A stretch of 23,216 nucleotides of DNA. Source: UBA3871 sp002392265 (lineage in GTDB: Bacteria > Bacillota > Clostridia > Peptostreptococcales > Anaerovoracaceae). Both the position numbers and the translations under genes were made by a program. Positions within the stretch are counted from its first letter, which is position 1. Each line of letters begins with the position of its first letter. The notes under the pieces are model-generated. The model saw only the letters and a program-made list of their open reading frames with translations. It did not search any database and was not told the DNA's origin. The stretch is from the NCBI GenBank assembly GCA_946614255.1, contig CAMOGS010000059.1:1-23216 (forward strand), written 5' to 3'. This document shows, one piece after another, positions 1-7,265 of this stretch.

Positions 1-3000
1 ACATGAATACAGCTGTTTTATTCAGATCGTATTTGCCGGATTTTAATCCAGCTATTATCTGACCTAGAGATACTATCGTCGGATAGCATGCATCGTTGTT
101 TATGTATTTCAGGCCTTCCTCAACAGCATTCTTTGTTACGCTCGGAAGCAGCTCAACCCTGTAGCCGCAGTGAAGCAGAGCAGGCTCGAGTATTCTGAAA
201 TGTATAGGAGACATCTGCGGAATCAGGATTGTGTAATCCTTTTTCATTTCTTTTGTAAAGATCTGTCTCTGATAACCCGTGTGGTTTTCAACGTGTTTTA
301 TTTCGTTACGCTCTCTTTCGCCCATAGCGGCCTTCAGAGAACGGATTCTGATCTTTGCAGCACCGAGATTTGTTCCCTCGTCTATCTTTAGCACTGTGTA
401 GAGCTTGTTGTGCTTTGAGCAGATTTCCTGAACCTGGTCTGTCGTTACAGCATCCACACCGCAGCCAAAGCTATTGAGCTGAATCAGCTCGACATCATCG
501 GTCGTTCCGACAAATTCCGCAGCCTTGTAGAGTCTGCTGTGGAACATCCACTGGTCGAGAACTCTGGTCGGACGCACCATTTTATCGAGATGCGCCACAC
601 TGTCCTCGGTCAGCACTATCATGTCAAACTGGCAGATAAGCCTGTCTATACCGTGATTGATTTCAGGATCGAGATGGTAAGGTCTGCCTGCGAGGACAAT
701 TGCTTTTTTGCCGTGTGCTCTGGCAAACTTTAATGCCTCAAGCCCCTTTCTCTTTATCTCGCGTTTGAAGCTTTCGTCTTCCTTGCGTGCCGACATAACG
801 GCAGCCTCAATATCCTGCTTTTTAATACCAAACTCAGCAAATACCTTTGAAAGCTCGCGCGTTAGAGCCTTGTCGTTATCATATGGCAGGAAAGGATGAA
901 TAAAGCGGACACCGTTTTCCTCAAACACATCATCCATATTGTTTGCGATTACCTCCGGGTAAGTCGCAACAATCGGGCAGTTATAGTGATTAGGCGCGGT
1001 TTCGTCCTCCGACCTTTCATAGTTTATGCTCGGATAGAAAATTAGCTTTATTCCGTTATTAACAAGTGCCTTTATATGACCGTGCACCAGCTTTGCCGGA
1101 TAGCATGCCGTATCCGAGGAAATAGTATCCATGCCGGCCTCGTATATTTTTTTCGAGGATATCGGCGAAAGGATTACTCTAAATCCCAGATTTGTCAGGA
1201 ACGTAAACCAGAAAGGATAGTTCTCGTACATATTCAGTACCCTCGGGATACCGATGGTTGCGATAGCTTCGCTTTCAGGTATAGGTTCGTAGCTGAAAAG
1301 TCTTTCGTACTTGTATTTGAAGAGATTTGGAAGCATCGAAGCCGCAGCCTGCTTGCCCTCTCCTCTTTCGCATCTGTTTCCGGTGATGAACATGCTGCCG
1401 TCGTTAAATTTGTTGATGGTCAGCATGCAGTTATTTTCGCAGCCCTTGCAGCGGCTGTGAGAATTGGAAACCTCAAAGTTTTCAATCTGGTCGAGCTTGT
1501 AAATGGTGCTCGGCTCGTCATCGTCATTTCTCATGGCAATCAGAGCAGCGCCGTATGCGCCCATGATGCCCGAAATATCAGGTCTTACGACATCACGACC
1601 GAGTATTCTTTCAATGCTGCGAAGTATGGCATCGTTTAAGAATGTGCCACCCTGCACGACAACCTTTTCTCCGGCTTCCTCAGGATTACGGAGCTTTATT
1701 ACTTTATAAAGTGCGTTTCTGATAACCGAGTAAGAAAGACCCGCACTGATGTCTCCGATGCTCGCGCCTTCCTTTTGCGCCTGCTTTACCTTTGAGTTCA
1801 TGAAAACGGTGCATCTGGTACCCAGGTCTACCGGATTTTCGGCAAAAAGCGCTTCTTTGGCGAAATCAGGTACCTCCATGTCCACGCTCTTTGCATAGGT
1901 CTCTATAAAGGAGCCGCAGCCCGAAGAGCATGCTTCGTTGAGCATGATATTATAGATGGCATTATCCTTTATCTTCATGCACTTCATATCCTGACCGCCA
2001 ATATCGAGGATGAAGTCTACGCCCGGCAGGAATTCCTCGGCAGCCTTGTAATGAGCCATAGTCTCTATTTCGCCGTAATCGACCTTTAGAGCGGCTTTTA
2101 TGAGGCCCTCGCCATAACCTGTAACCGTAGCCTTTGCAATGTGTGCAGCCTCCGGCAGAATGCTATAGAGCTCTTTGAGCATCATAATGGTGGCATCTAT
2201 AGGCTTGCCCTCGTTTCCCTTGTAGAACGAATAGAGCAGATTCTTGTCTGCGTCAATAAGTGCGGCCTTTGTCGTAGTTGAGCCTGCGTCGATTCCGAGA
2301 TAAACCTTGCCTTTTGCGTTTTTGATGTCGCCCCGGCGGATCTTGTCCTTGTCGTGGCGGGCGCGAAAGGCCTCATAGTCGGCCTGTGATTCAAAGAGCG
2401 GTGCCAGATATTTTGTTTCGCTCATCATTTCAGGTGTGGCGCTGCCGATTCTGTCAATCAGCTCGTCAATGCTCTTTACGGAGTGCTTGACAGAAAGCAT
2501 GGCTGCTCCGATGGCAACGAAGTACTGACTGTTTTCCGGAAAGATGACGTTTTCGGGTGCGAGATTCAGCGTCTCGATAAAGCGCTGACGCAGCTCGGAA
2601 AGGAAGCTCAGAGGGCCTCCGAGAAACGCTACATTTCCGCGAATTGTGCGGCCGCATGCAAGTCCGCTGATTGTCTGATTTACAACGGCTTGGAAAATCG
2701 AAGCCGAAAGGTCGGCAATCGATGCGCCCTCGTTAATCAGCGGCTGTATGTCGGTTTTTGCAAAAACTCCGCATCTGGCAGCTATAGGATAGATTATGCT
2801 GTAATCCTTTGCGGCCTTGTTTAATCCGCCCGCATCGGTATTCAGCAGCACTGCCATCTGGTCAATAAAAGCACCTGTACCGCCGGCACAGGTTCCGTTC
2901 ATACGCTGTTCAATTGTTTTGTCATAGAAAGTAATCTTTGCGTCTTCACCGCCAAGCTCTATTGCTACGTTTGTTTCGGGAATCAGTTCTTCTACGGTTT

Positions 3001-3268
3001 TTGAGCAGGCCACAACCTCCTGCTCGAATGCAACGCCGAGAAGCTTTGAAAGCGAAAGTCCGCCGGAGCCGGTGATGCAGGCATTGATTTCGGATAGTTC
3101 AATGCCCTCCCTTGTGAGCTGCTCCTTCATTTCTTTTAGCAGCTCCTCAACCTTTGCAAATACGCTCGACATGTGCCTTTCGTACCTGCTGTAAACAATA
3201 TCTCCGTCTTCGTTTAATAAAACAAGCTTTACTGTAGTGGATCCAACGTCAATACCTAGTCTGTTCAA
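1..3268 (-). CDS. 2-hydroxyacyl-CoA dehydratase activase, long form (3' end outside window)
   Basis: Seen: an open frame of 1089 codons with no stop, running off the left edge. It starts at TTG (3268) seven bases after GAGG, inside a good promoter context. Two BcrAD/BadFG ATPase domains follow each other. The first opens with GIDVGSTTVK (about residue 5) and the second with GIDAGSTTTK (about 320). Each has a cysteine pair 39 residues apart: Cys127/Cys166 and Cys447/Cys486. A CxxC-rich segment (KGCENNC, NRCERG, about 605-635) leads into a DUF2229-like region (DTACYP, Cys722) and a C-terminal part with NDACYP (Cys1061). Known: HgdC-type activases bind one [4Fe-4S] cluster between two subunits and use ATP to drive one electron into a 2-hydroxyacyl-CoA dehydratase. 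The long forms are around 1400 residues, so roughly 300 are missing here. Inferred: both half-sites may lie in one chain. The substrate is unknown and no dehydratase gene is visible. Confidence 0.9.
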   Translation of the reverse strand, partial: MNRLGIDVGSTTVKLVLLNEDGDIVYSRYERHMSSVFAKVEELLKEMKEQLTREGIELSEINACITGSGGLSLSKLLGVAFEQEVVACSKTVEELIPETNVAIELGGEDAKITFYDKTIEQRMNGTCAGGTGAFIDQMAVLLNTDAGGLNKAAKDYSIIYPIAARCGVFAKTDIQPLINEGASIADLSASIFQAVVNQTISGLACGRTIRGNVAFLGGPLSFLSELRQRFIETLNLAPENVIFPENSQYFVAIGAAMLSVKHSVKSIDELIDRIGSATPEMMSETKYLAPLFESQADYEAFRARHDKDKIRRGDIKNAKGKVYLGIDAGSTTTKAALIDADKNLLYSFYKGNEGKPIDATIMMLKELYSILPEAAHIAKATVTGYGEGLIKAALKVDYGEIETMAHYKAAEEFLPGVDFILDIGGQDMKCMKIKDNAIYNIMLNEACSSGCGSFIETYAKSVDMEVPDFAKEALFAENPVDLGTRCTVFMNSKVKQAQKEGASIGDISAGLSYSVIRNALYKVIKLRNPEEAGEKVVVQGGTFLNDAILRSIERILGRDVVRPDISGIMGAYGAALIAMRNDDDEPSTIYKLDQIENFEVSNSHSRCKGCENNCMLTINKFNDGSMFITGNRCERGEGKQAAASMLPNLFKYKYERLFSYEPIPESEAIATIGIPRVLNMYENYPFWFTFLTNLGFRVILSPISSKKIYEAGMDTISSDTACYPAKLVHGHIKALVNNGIKLIFYPSINYERSEDETAPNHYNCPIVATYPEVIANNMDDVFEENGVRFIHPFLPYDNDKALTRELSKVFAEFGIKKQDIEAAVMSARKEDESFKREIKRKGLEALKFARAHGKKAIVLAGRPYHLDPEINHGIDRLICQFDMIVLTEDSVAHLDKMVRPTRVLDQWMFHSRLYKAAEFVGTTDDVELIQLNSFGCGVDAVTTDQVQEICSKHNKLYTVLKIDEGTNLGAAKIRIRSLKAAMGERERNEIKHVENHTGYQRQIFTKEMKKDYTILIPQMSPIHFRILEPALLHCGYRVELLPSVTKNAVEEGLKYINNDACYPTIVSLGQIIAGLKSGKYDLNKTAVFM

Positions 3269-3302
3269 AGTATTACCTCGCCTGTATAAATTTTTATACT
3301 TA

Positions 3303-3331
3303 ATTTTATCACAACAAAATTTTTTAGACAA
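3303..3331 (-). promoter_or_regulatory. Sigma-A promoter of the dehydratase activase gene
   Basis: On the minus strand, TTGTCT (3331-3326) is followed after exactly 17 bases by TAAAAT (3308-3303). The bases TGA just before the -10 box make it an extended -10 site. Transcription would start near 3296, leaving a leader of about 30 bases before the TTG start at 3268. This makes the activase independent of the MATE gene upstream. Confidence 0.7.
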
Positions 3332-3357
3332 TATATATATGTAGAAATATGTGAATA

Positions 3358-4713
3358 TCACATAGTTTTGATTTCATGCTTCATTATCCACGCAAATCCG
3401 CATATCGACCATATGGTGCCCATGATTTCGGCAATCGGAAACGCCAGCCAGACTGCGTTTAACCCAAAGCTGTTTATCAGAATATAGGCTATAGGAATTA
3501 TACCCAGAAGCTGTCTGATTATAGGTGACATAACCGATAAAAGGCCATGGCCGGTTGCCTGGAAAAGCGTGATGCTCATGATACAAAAGCTGGCCATTAT
3601 AAAGCTCCACGAAATCGTCTTTAATGCCGGGATTCCGATTGAAAGCATGTGCTCTCCTGCGCTGAAAAGGCCCAAAAGCTGTGCCGGGAAAAGCTGAAAA
3701 ATGAAAAAGCCCAGTGTCATGTAGCAAAATGCGATGAGGAACGAGTAATTAAACGTCTTCATCAGTCTGTCTCGGTTTCTCGCTCCGTAATTATACCCCA
3801 TTATAGGCATAGCGCCCTGGTTCATACCGAAAATCGGCATAAACACAAAGGTTTGGAGTCTGAAATATGAACCGATTACAGCGACTGCGGTTTCCGAGAA
3901 TTTTACGAGTATTCCGTTCATAAACAGCAGCATTACGCTGGTAATCGACTGCATCACGATAGCTGAAAATGCAACCTGATAGATATCGGCGAGAATCTGT
4001 TTTTCGAACCTGAAGCCGCGCAGTCTGATATTGAATATATCGTTGTGTCTTTTCAGGGATGTGAGATTAATGATAAACGAAAATGCCTGTCCGAGGACAG
4101 TTGCCACTGCCGCACCTTCTATTCCCATTTCGGGGAAAGGCCCGATTCCGAATATGAAAAGTGGATCGAGAATTGTGTTTGCAACGGCTCCGGTCAGTGA
4201 CGCAATCATAGGGACCTTCATCTTTCCGGTAGCCTGGAAAAGACGTTCAATCATAATTGAAGTCATTACAAAAATCGAGCAGATATTCGTAATCTGCATA
4301 TAATGAAGCCCACCCGTGAGAATATACTGCGTATCTGTATATGCATGCAGATATGGCTTTGCGAGAAAGATTCCGAAAATTGCAAAGAGTATCCAGTTCA
4401 TTATAGCGAGTCTGATTCCGTGATTTGCAACCTTTTGAGCCTCTTCTATTTTGCCCGCACCCAGGCGCCTTGACATCAGGGAGTTGATTCCCACGCCCGT
4501 ACCTACGGCAAAGGCAACATTCAGCATTACCACCGGATAAGCATATGTTACCGCAGACAGCGCATCTTCACATATCATGCCGACAAACATGCTGTCAATA
4601 ATATTGTATAAAGCGTTTACCATCATGGATAGAATTGCCGGCCAGCTCATTGAAATGAGCAGCTTTCCGACAGGTTCATATCCCATTCTGTTTTTACTGA
4701 GAGTTTCGTTCAT
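3358..4713 (-). CDS. MATE family multidrug/cation antiporter
   Basis: Encodes 451 residues with about 12 hydrophobic segments, the usual size for MATE transporters, which export drugs or metabolites in exchange for Na+ or H+. The family signature is seen in PAILSMMVNALYNIIDSMFVG-like residues near 25-45 and again in the second half (FGMNQGAMPIMGYNYGA), which reflects the internal two-fold repeat. Start choice: the ATG at 4713 has AGGA six bases upstream. A longer in-frame ATG at 4791 lies inside the rnpB terminator hairpin and has no ribosome site, so I reject it. No separate promoter is evident in the 37 bases between terminator and start. Expression may come from read-through of rnpB or from a promoter hidden in the terminator. 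The substrate cannot be told. Confidence 0.9.
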   Translation of the reverse strand: MNETLSKNRMGYEPVGKLLISMSWPAILSMMVNALYNIIDSMFVGMICEDALSAVTYAYPVVMLNVAFAVGTGVGINSLMSRRLGAGKIEEAQKVANHGIRLAIMNWILFAIFGIFLAKPYLHAYTDTQYILTGGLHYMQITNICSIFVMTSIMIERLFQATGKMKVPMIASLTGAVANTILDPLFIFGIGPFPEMGIEGAAVATVLGQAFSFIINLTSLKRHNDIFNIRLRGFRFEKQILADIYQVAFSAIVMQSITSVMLLFMNGILVKFSETAVAVIGSYFRLQTFVFMPIFGMNQGAMPIMGYNYGARNRDRLMKTFNYSFLIAFCYMTLGFFIFQLFPAQLLGLFSAGEHMLSIGIPALKTISWSFIMASFCIMSITLFQATGHGLLSVMSPIIRQLLGIIPIAYILINSFGLNAVWLAFPIAEIMGTIWSICGFAWIMKHEIKTM

Positions 4714-4750
4714 ATATTTTCCTGTTTCCGTATGTTTTCCGTTTTTCTTT

Positions 4751-4794
4751 AAGAAAAAGAGATATGATAAAACCTTTTCAGGCTTTACCATATC
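4751..4794 (-). terminator. Intrinsic terminator of rnpB
   Basis: The minus-strand transcript has a 14-bp stem. The left arm at 4794-4781 (GATATGGTAAAGCC) pairs with the right arm at 4774-4761 (GGTTTTATCATATC), with two G-U pairs and a six-base loop TGAAAA. TCTTTTTCTT follows at 4760-4751, and six A residues precede the stem. It begins 18 bases after the 3' strand of rnpB helix P1. Confidence 0.8.
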
Positions 4795-4811
4795 TTTTTT
4801 AAGGTTTTAAA

Positions 4812-5159
4812 CTTTGGGTATTCTGTAAGCCGGGTTCTGTATTAGACAATCATCTATCTCGACGCATCGTTGCCGATACGCTCAAGCGACCCACCTTCCG
4901 GGCGGTGACGGGCAGCCACCACTAATGCCCGCTTTTGGTCTTGCTCCGAGTGGGGTTTACACGGCAGGCCCGTCTCCGAACCCCCGGTGAGCTCTTACCT
5001 CACCATTTCAACCTTACCACAGCCTAACTGTTTCGGCGGAATGTTTCTGTTGCACTTTCCCTATAGTTACCTACGCCGGACGTTATCCGGCACTCTCGCC
5101 CTATGGAGCCCGGACTTTCCTCATACCAAACGGCACGCGATTGTCTGGATACCCAAAGC
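4812..5159 (-). ncRNA. rnpB: RNase P RNA, bacterial class A
   Basis: The catalytic RNA of RNase P, which removes 5' leaders from tRNA precursors. Recognised from conserved blocks in order on the minus strand: GAGGAAAGTCCGGGCTCC near 5123-5106 (helix P4 strand and J3/4), ACAGAAA, GGTAAGG...GGTAAGAGCTCACCG, GTAAACCCC near 4965, and AGAACCCGGCTTACAG near 4839-4824. Helix P1 closes the molecule: CTTTGGGTAT (5158-5149) pairs with ATACCCAAAG (4821-4812). The length of about 348 bases and the layout fit class A, the form usual in Clostridia, rather than the Bacillus class B. A TATAAT promoter lies directly upstream and a strong terminator downstream. Confidence 0.96.
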
Positions 5160-5165
5160 ATTATA

Positions 5166-5194
5166 ATTATATTACAAGGCTAATCTGGGGACAA
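5166..5194 (-). promoter_or_regulatory. Promoter of rnpB
   Basis: TTGTCC (5194-5189) and TATAAT (5171-5166) are separated by 17 bases, placing +1 at G5159, the first base of the RNA. A second TATAAT follows immediately (5165-5160). The -35 box lies inside a dispersed palindromic element. The other copy of that element (22408-22413) reads CTGTCC at this spot. Confidence 0.7.
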
Positions 5195-5230
5195 GCCCCA
5201 AATTAGCCTTTTTTCCAATTTAGGGACAGG
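5180..5230 (+). repeat. Family 2 dispersed element, copy A
   Basis: A 51-base stretch matching 22399-22449 at 47 of 51 positions, in the same orientation. It contains the palindrome AATCTGGGG-ACAAG-CCCCAAATT (5182-5204), then CCTTTTTTCC, then a second GGGACAGG unit. On the plus strand the palindrome is followed by six T residues and looks like a terminator, but no plus-strand gene precedes it. It lies between the ABC operon and rnpB. Confidence 0.8.
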
Positions 5231-5274
5231 CACCAAATTAGCAAAAAAGCTAATTTGGGGCCTGTCCCTAAATT
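5217..5274. repeat. Long inverted repeat after the ABC operon
   Basis: Two 26-base arms, 5217-5242 and 5249-5274, are complementary at 25 of 26 positions and flank a loop of six A residues (plus strand). The structure is made of two units of the family 2 repeat placed head to head. In the ABC operon transcript it would form a very stable hairpin six bases after the permease stop codon. It lacks a clean trailing U tract on that strand, so it may act as a 3'-end stabiliser or a partial terminator. Confidence 0.85.
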
Positions 5275-5280
5275 TACCTT

Positions 5281-6504
5281 TTATTCGTAACGTAAAGCCT
5301 CGATAGGATCGAGTCTCGCTGCCTTTTTCGCCGGGAACACACCAAAGAGCAGTCCCACAGCCGCAGAGAACAGCACCGCAATCAGAACGGTAAACGGATT
5401 AATAACCAGTCTCATATGAGTTACAGCCATTCCGATTCCGGCTATTCCGATGCCCAGCGCCGTTCCGATGATACCGCCTATTACGGACAGAATCATGGCT
5501 TCTATAAGGAACTGAGTCAGAATGTCCTTTGTTCTGGCACCGAGAGATTTTCTGATACCGATTTCGCGTGTACGCTCAGTTACAGATACGAGCATGATAT
5601 TCATAATGCCTATACCGCCGACCAGCAGCGAAATAGCGGCAATAGCGCCTATAGCAATTGCCAACTTTCCGAGTATTCCGTTAATCTGGTCCAGCTGAGC
5701 CTGAGCGGTTTCAACTATATAGAATCCCTCTTCCTGCTTTTTCAATCTTTCAAGCCATCTGCAGTATTTGTCCGAAACCGTGACCGGATCGATGCCGGGT
5801 GCCACATATGTTTCGATGTAGTAAGAAGGCTCTTCCGGATCATAGCTTGCTACCGTAAACGGAACATAGCAGGTATATGTCGGCTCACCGAAGGAAAGTC
5901 CCGAAAGGAAGGATTTCTTTTGTGAGTAAACGCCGACAACCGAAAACTCGCGAAGCCCGAAATACGTCTCAATGGCGATTTTTTCGCCAACGATGTTTTC
6001 TTTACCGAAAAGCTTTTTAGCAGCCCTGATGTCAACTACAGCCATCGGCTTTACAGCCTCGATATCCTTGCTGTTTACCATGCGACCGTATTCCATATGA
6101 ATCGCTTTATAGAAATCGTCATAGTCAGGTCCTACACCGTACAGACTGAATTTCGCATCAGTACGACCTACCTTTGCCTTGCCGGAAGTGGTTCTGTAAG
6201 GAGCGGCATAAAGTACCTCTCCTTCAAATCTTTCCCTGAATGCCTCAATTTCATCGAGAGAAAATAATGCTTCGGCAGGCAAATAATTATCCTCTAGCAT
6301 CGCATAGTTCGGATAAATATAAAGATATCCTGCTCCCATGCCCTCGAATTCATCCGAAATAGCACCCTTTGCGGAATCACCGATTGAAGTGATAGCAATA
6401 ACCGAGCTGATACCGATGATGATGCCGAGCATAGTAAGGAACGATCTCATTTTGTTTGAACGGATGGCAATGAGTGCCAGTTTAATGTTTTCTATAAACA
6501 GCAT
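5281..6504 (-). CDS. ABC transporter permease, MacB/YknZ type
   Basis: Encodes 407 residues with the MacB layout: an N-terminal membrane helix (about 20-42, in FLTMLGIIIGISSVIAIT), a large extracytoplasmic MacB core domain (about 45-275), then three helices of the FtsX domain ending in GVFPAKKAARLDPIEALRYE. TREIGIRKSLGA just after the second helix is the typical cytoplasmic coupling region. Its ATG shares one base with the stop of the ATPase gene, and GGAGG lies ten bases upstream, so the two are translationally coupled. With the ATPase and adaptor it should form an exporter of the YknXYZ/MacAB kind, which in known cases handles peptides, toxins or macrolides. The substrate here is unknown. 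Confidence 0.94.
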   Translation of the reverse strand: MLFIENIKLALIAIRSNKMRSFLTMLGIIIGISSVIAITSIGDSAKGAISDEFEGMGAGYLYIYPNYAMLEDNYLPAEALFSLDEIEAFRERFEGEVLYAAPYRTTSGKAKVGRTDAKFSLYGVGPDYDDFYKAIHMEYGRMVNSKDIEAVKPMAVVDIRAAKKLFGKENIVGEKIAIETYFGLREFSVVGVYSQKKSFLSGLSFGEPTYTCYVPFTVASYDPEEPSYYIETYVAPGIDPVTVSDKYCRWLERLKKQEEGFYIVETAQAQLDQINGILGKLAIAIGAIAAISLLVGGIGIMNIMLVSVTERTREIGIRKSLGARTKDILTQFLIEAMILSVIGGIIGTALGIGIAGIGMAVTHMRLVINPFTVLIAVLFSAAVGLLFGVFPAKKAARLDPIEALRYE

Positions 6505-7253
6505 TACTCATTCACCTCCCCGTACGGAAGTGAAGCTCCGTTTTCTATGCCCTTTGCAGTCAGATGCTCGTCGACTACGCGCCCATCCTTAAAAACAAGC
6601 ACTCTGTCTGTGAACTCCGCAATATCAGGCTCGTGCGTTACGACGATTACGGTATTGCCCAGCTCTCTGTTGAGACGCGTAAAGATTTCCATAATCTCCA
6701 CAGAGGATGCCGAGTCGAGGTTTCCCGTAGGCTCGTCGGCAAATATAATCGGCGGATTGTTTGCAAGCGCTCTGGCTATGGCCACACGCTGCTTCTGACC
6801 GCCCGAAAGCTCATTTGGCATGTGGTGTACACGTTCGCCAAGCCCTACCATTTTAAGAAGCTCTGCAGCCCTCTCGTGGCGCTCTTCCGTCCCCACCTTG
6901 CCGTAAATCATCGGCAGCTCCACATTAGCGAGCGCGGTAGTACGCGGAATCAGATTGAACGACTGAAATACAAAACCAATCTTTTGATTACGAATAAATG
7001 AAAGCTCGTCGTCGGTGCGCTTTGTGGTTTCGATTCCCTCGAGCTCATATGAGCCCACCGTCGCTCTGTCGAGACATCCGAGGATGTTCATCAGAGTGGA
7101 CTTACCGGAACCGGAAGTACCCATTATTGCAACGAACTCACCTTCATATACCGTAATGTTGATATCCTTTAGTGCCTCAACCTCGAGCTTTCCATTTTTG
7201 TAGGTTTTTCCGAGGTGCCGCACCTTGATAAGTTCTTTTCTGTTATTTTCCAT
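6504..7253 (-). CDS. ABC transporter ATP-binding protein, MacB/LolD type
   Basis: Encodes 249 residues with a complete nucleotide-binding domain: Walker A GTSGSGKST (45-53), Q-loop Q97, signature LSGGQKQR (149-156), Walker B IIFADEP (169-175) and H-loop H207. The FNLIPRTTALANVELPMIY segment is typical of the MacB/LolD subgroup. Start choice: a GTG at 7259 is in frame, but GAGG ends one base before it. The ATG at 7253 is seven bases from GAGG and is the likely start. The gene begins 12 bases after the adaptor stop and overlaps the permease start by one base, giving a three-gene operon. Confidence 0.95.
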   Translation of the reverse strand: MENNRKELIKVRHLGKTYKNGKLEVEALKDINITVYEGEFVAIMGTSGSGKSTLMNILGCLDRATVGSYELEGIETTKRTDDELSFIRNQKIGFVFQSFNLIPRTTALANVELPMIYGKVGTEERHERAAELLKMVGLGERVHHMPNELSGGQKQRVAIARALANNPPIIFADEPTGNLDSASSVEIMEIFTRLNRELGNTVIVVTHEPDIAEFTDRVLVFKDGRVVDEHLTAKGIENGASLPYGEVNE

Positions 7254-7265
7254 GGTCACACCTCG

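Noticed and set aside
1076..1639. Open frame of 187 codons on the plus strand
   Set aside because: It lies wholly opposite the activase frame, whose protein motifs are continuous there. It has no ribosome site and no recognisable protein features.
3348..3364. Perfect palindrome TATGTGA-ATA-TCACATA at the MATE stop codon
   Set aside because: The halves resemble a CRP site, but the spacing is three bases rather than six. As a terminator the stem is A+T-rich and has no U tract. Probably chance.
4714..4791. Longer N terminus for the MATE protein from ATG 4791
   Set aside because: That ATG is inside the rnpB terminator stem and has no ribosome site. ATG 4713 has AGGA at six bases and gives a normal MATE N terminus.
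5176..5214. Plus-strand terminator of an unseen plus-strand gene
   Set aside because: The hairpin followed by six T residues looks right, but upstream on the plus strand there is only the antisense of rnpB. It is better explained as part of the dispersed repeat.
5416..5925. Open frame of 169 codons on the plus strand
   Set aside because: It is opposite the MacB-type permease, is rich in Ser/Tyr/Arg and has no domain-like pattern. A shadow of the real gene.
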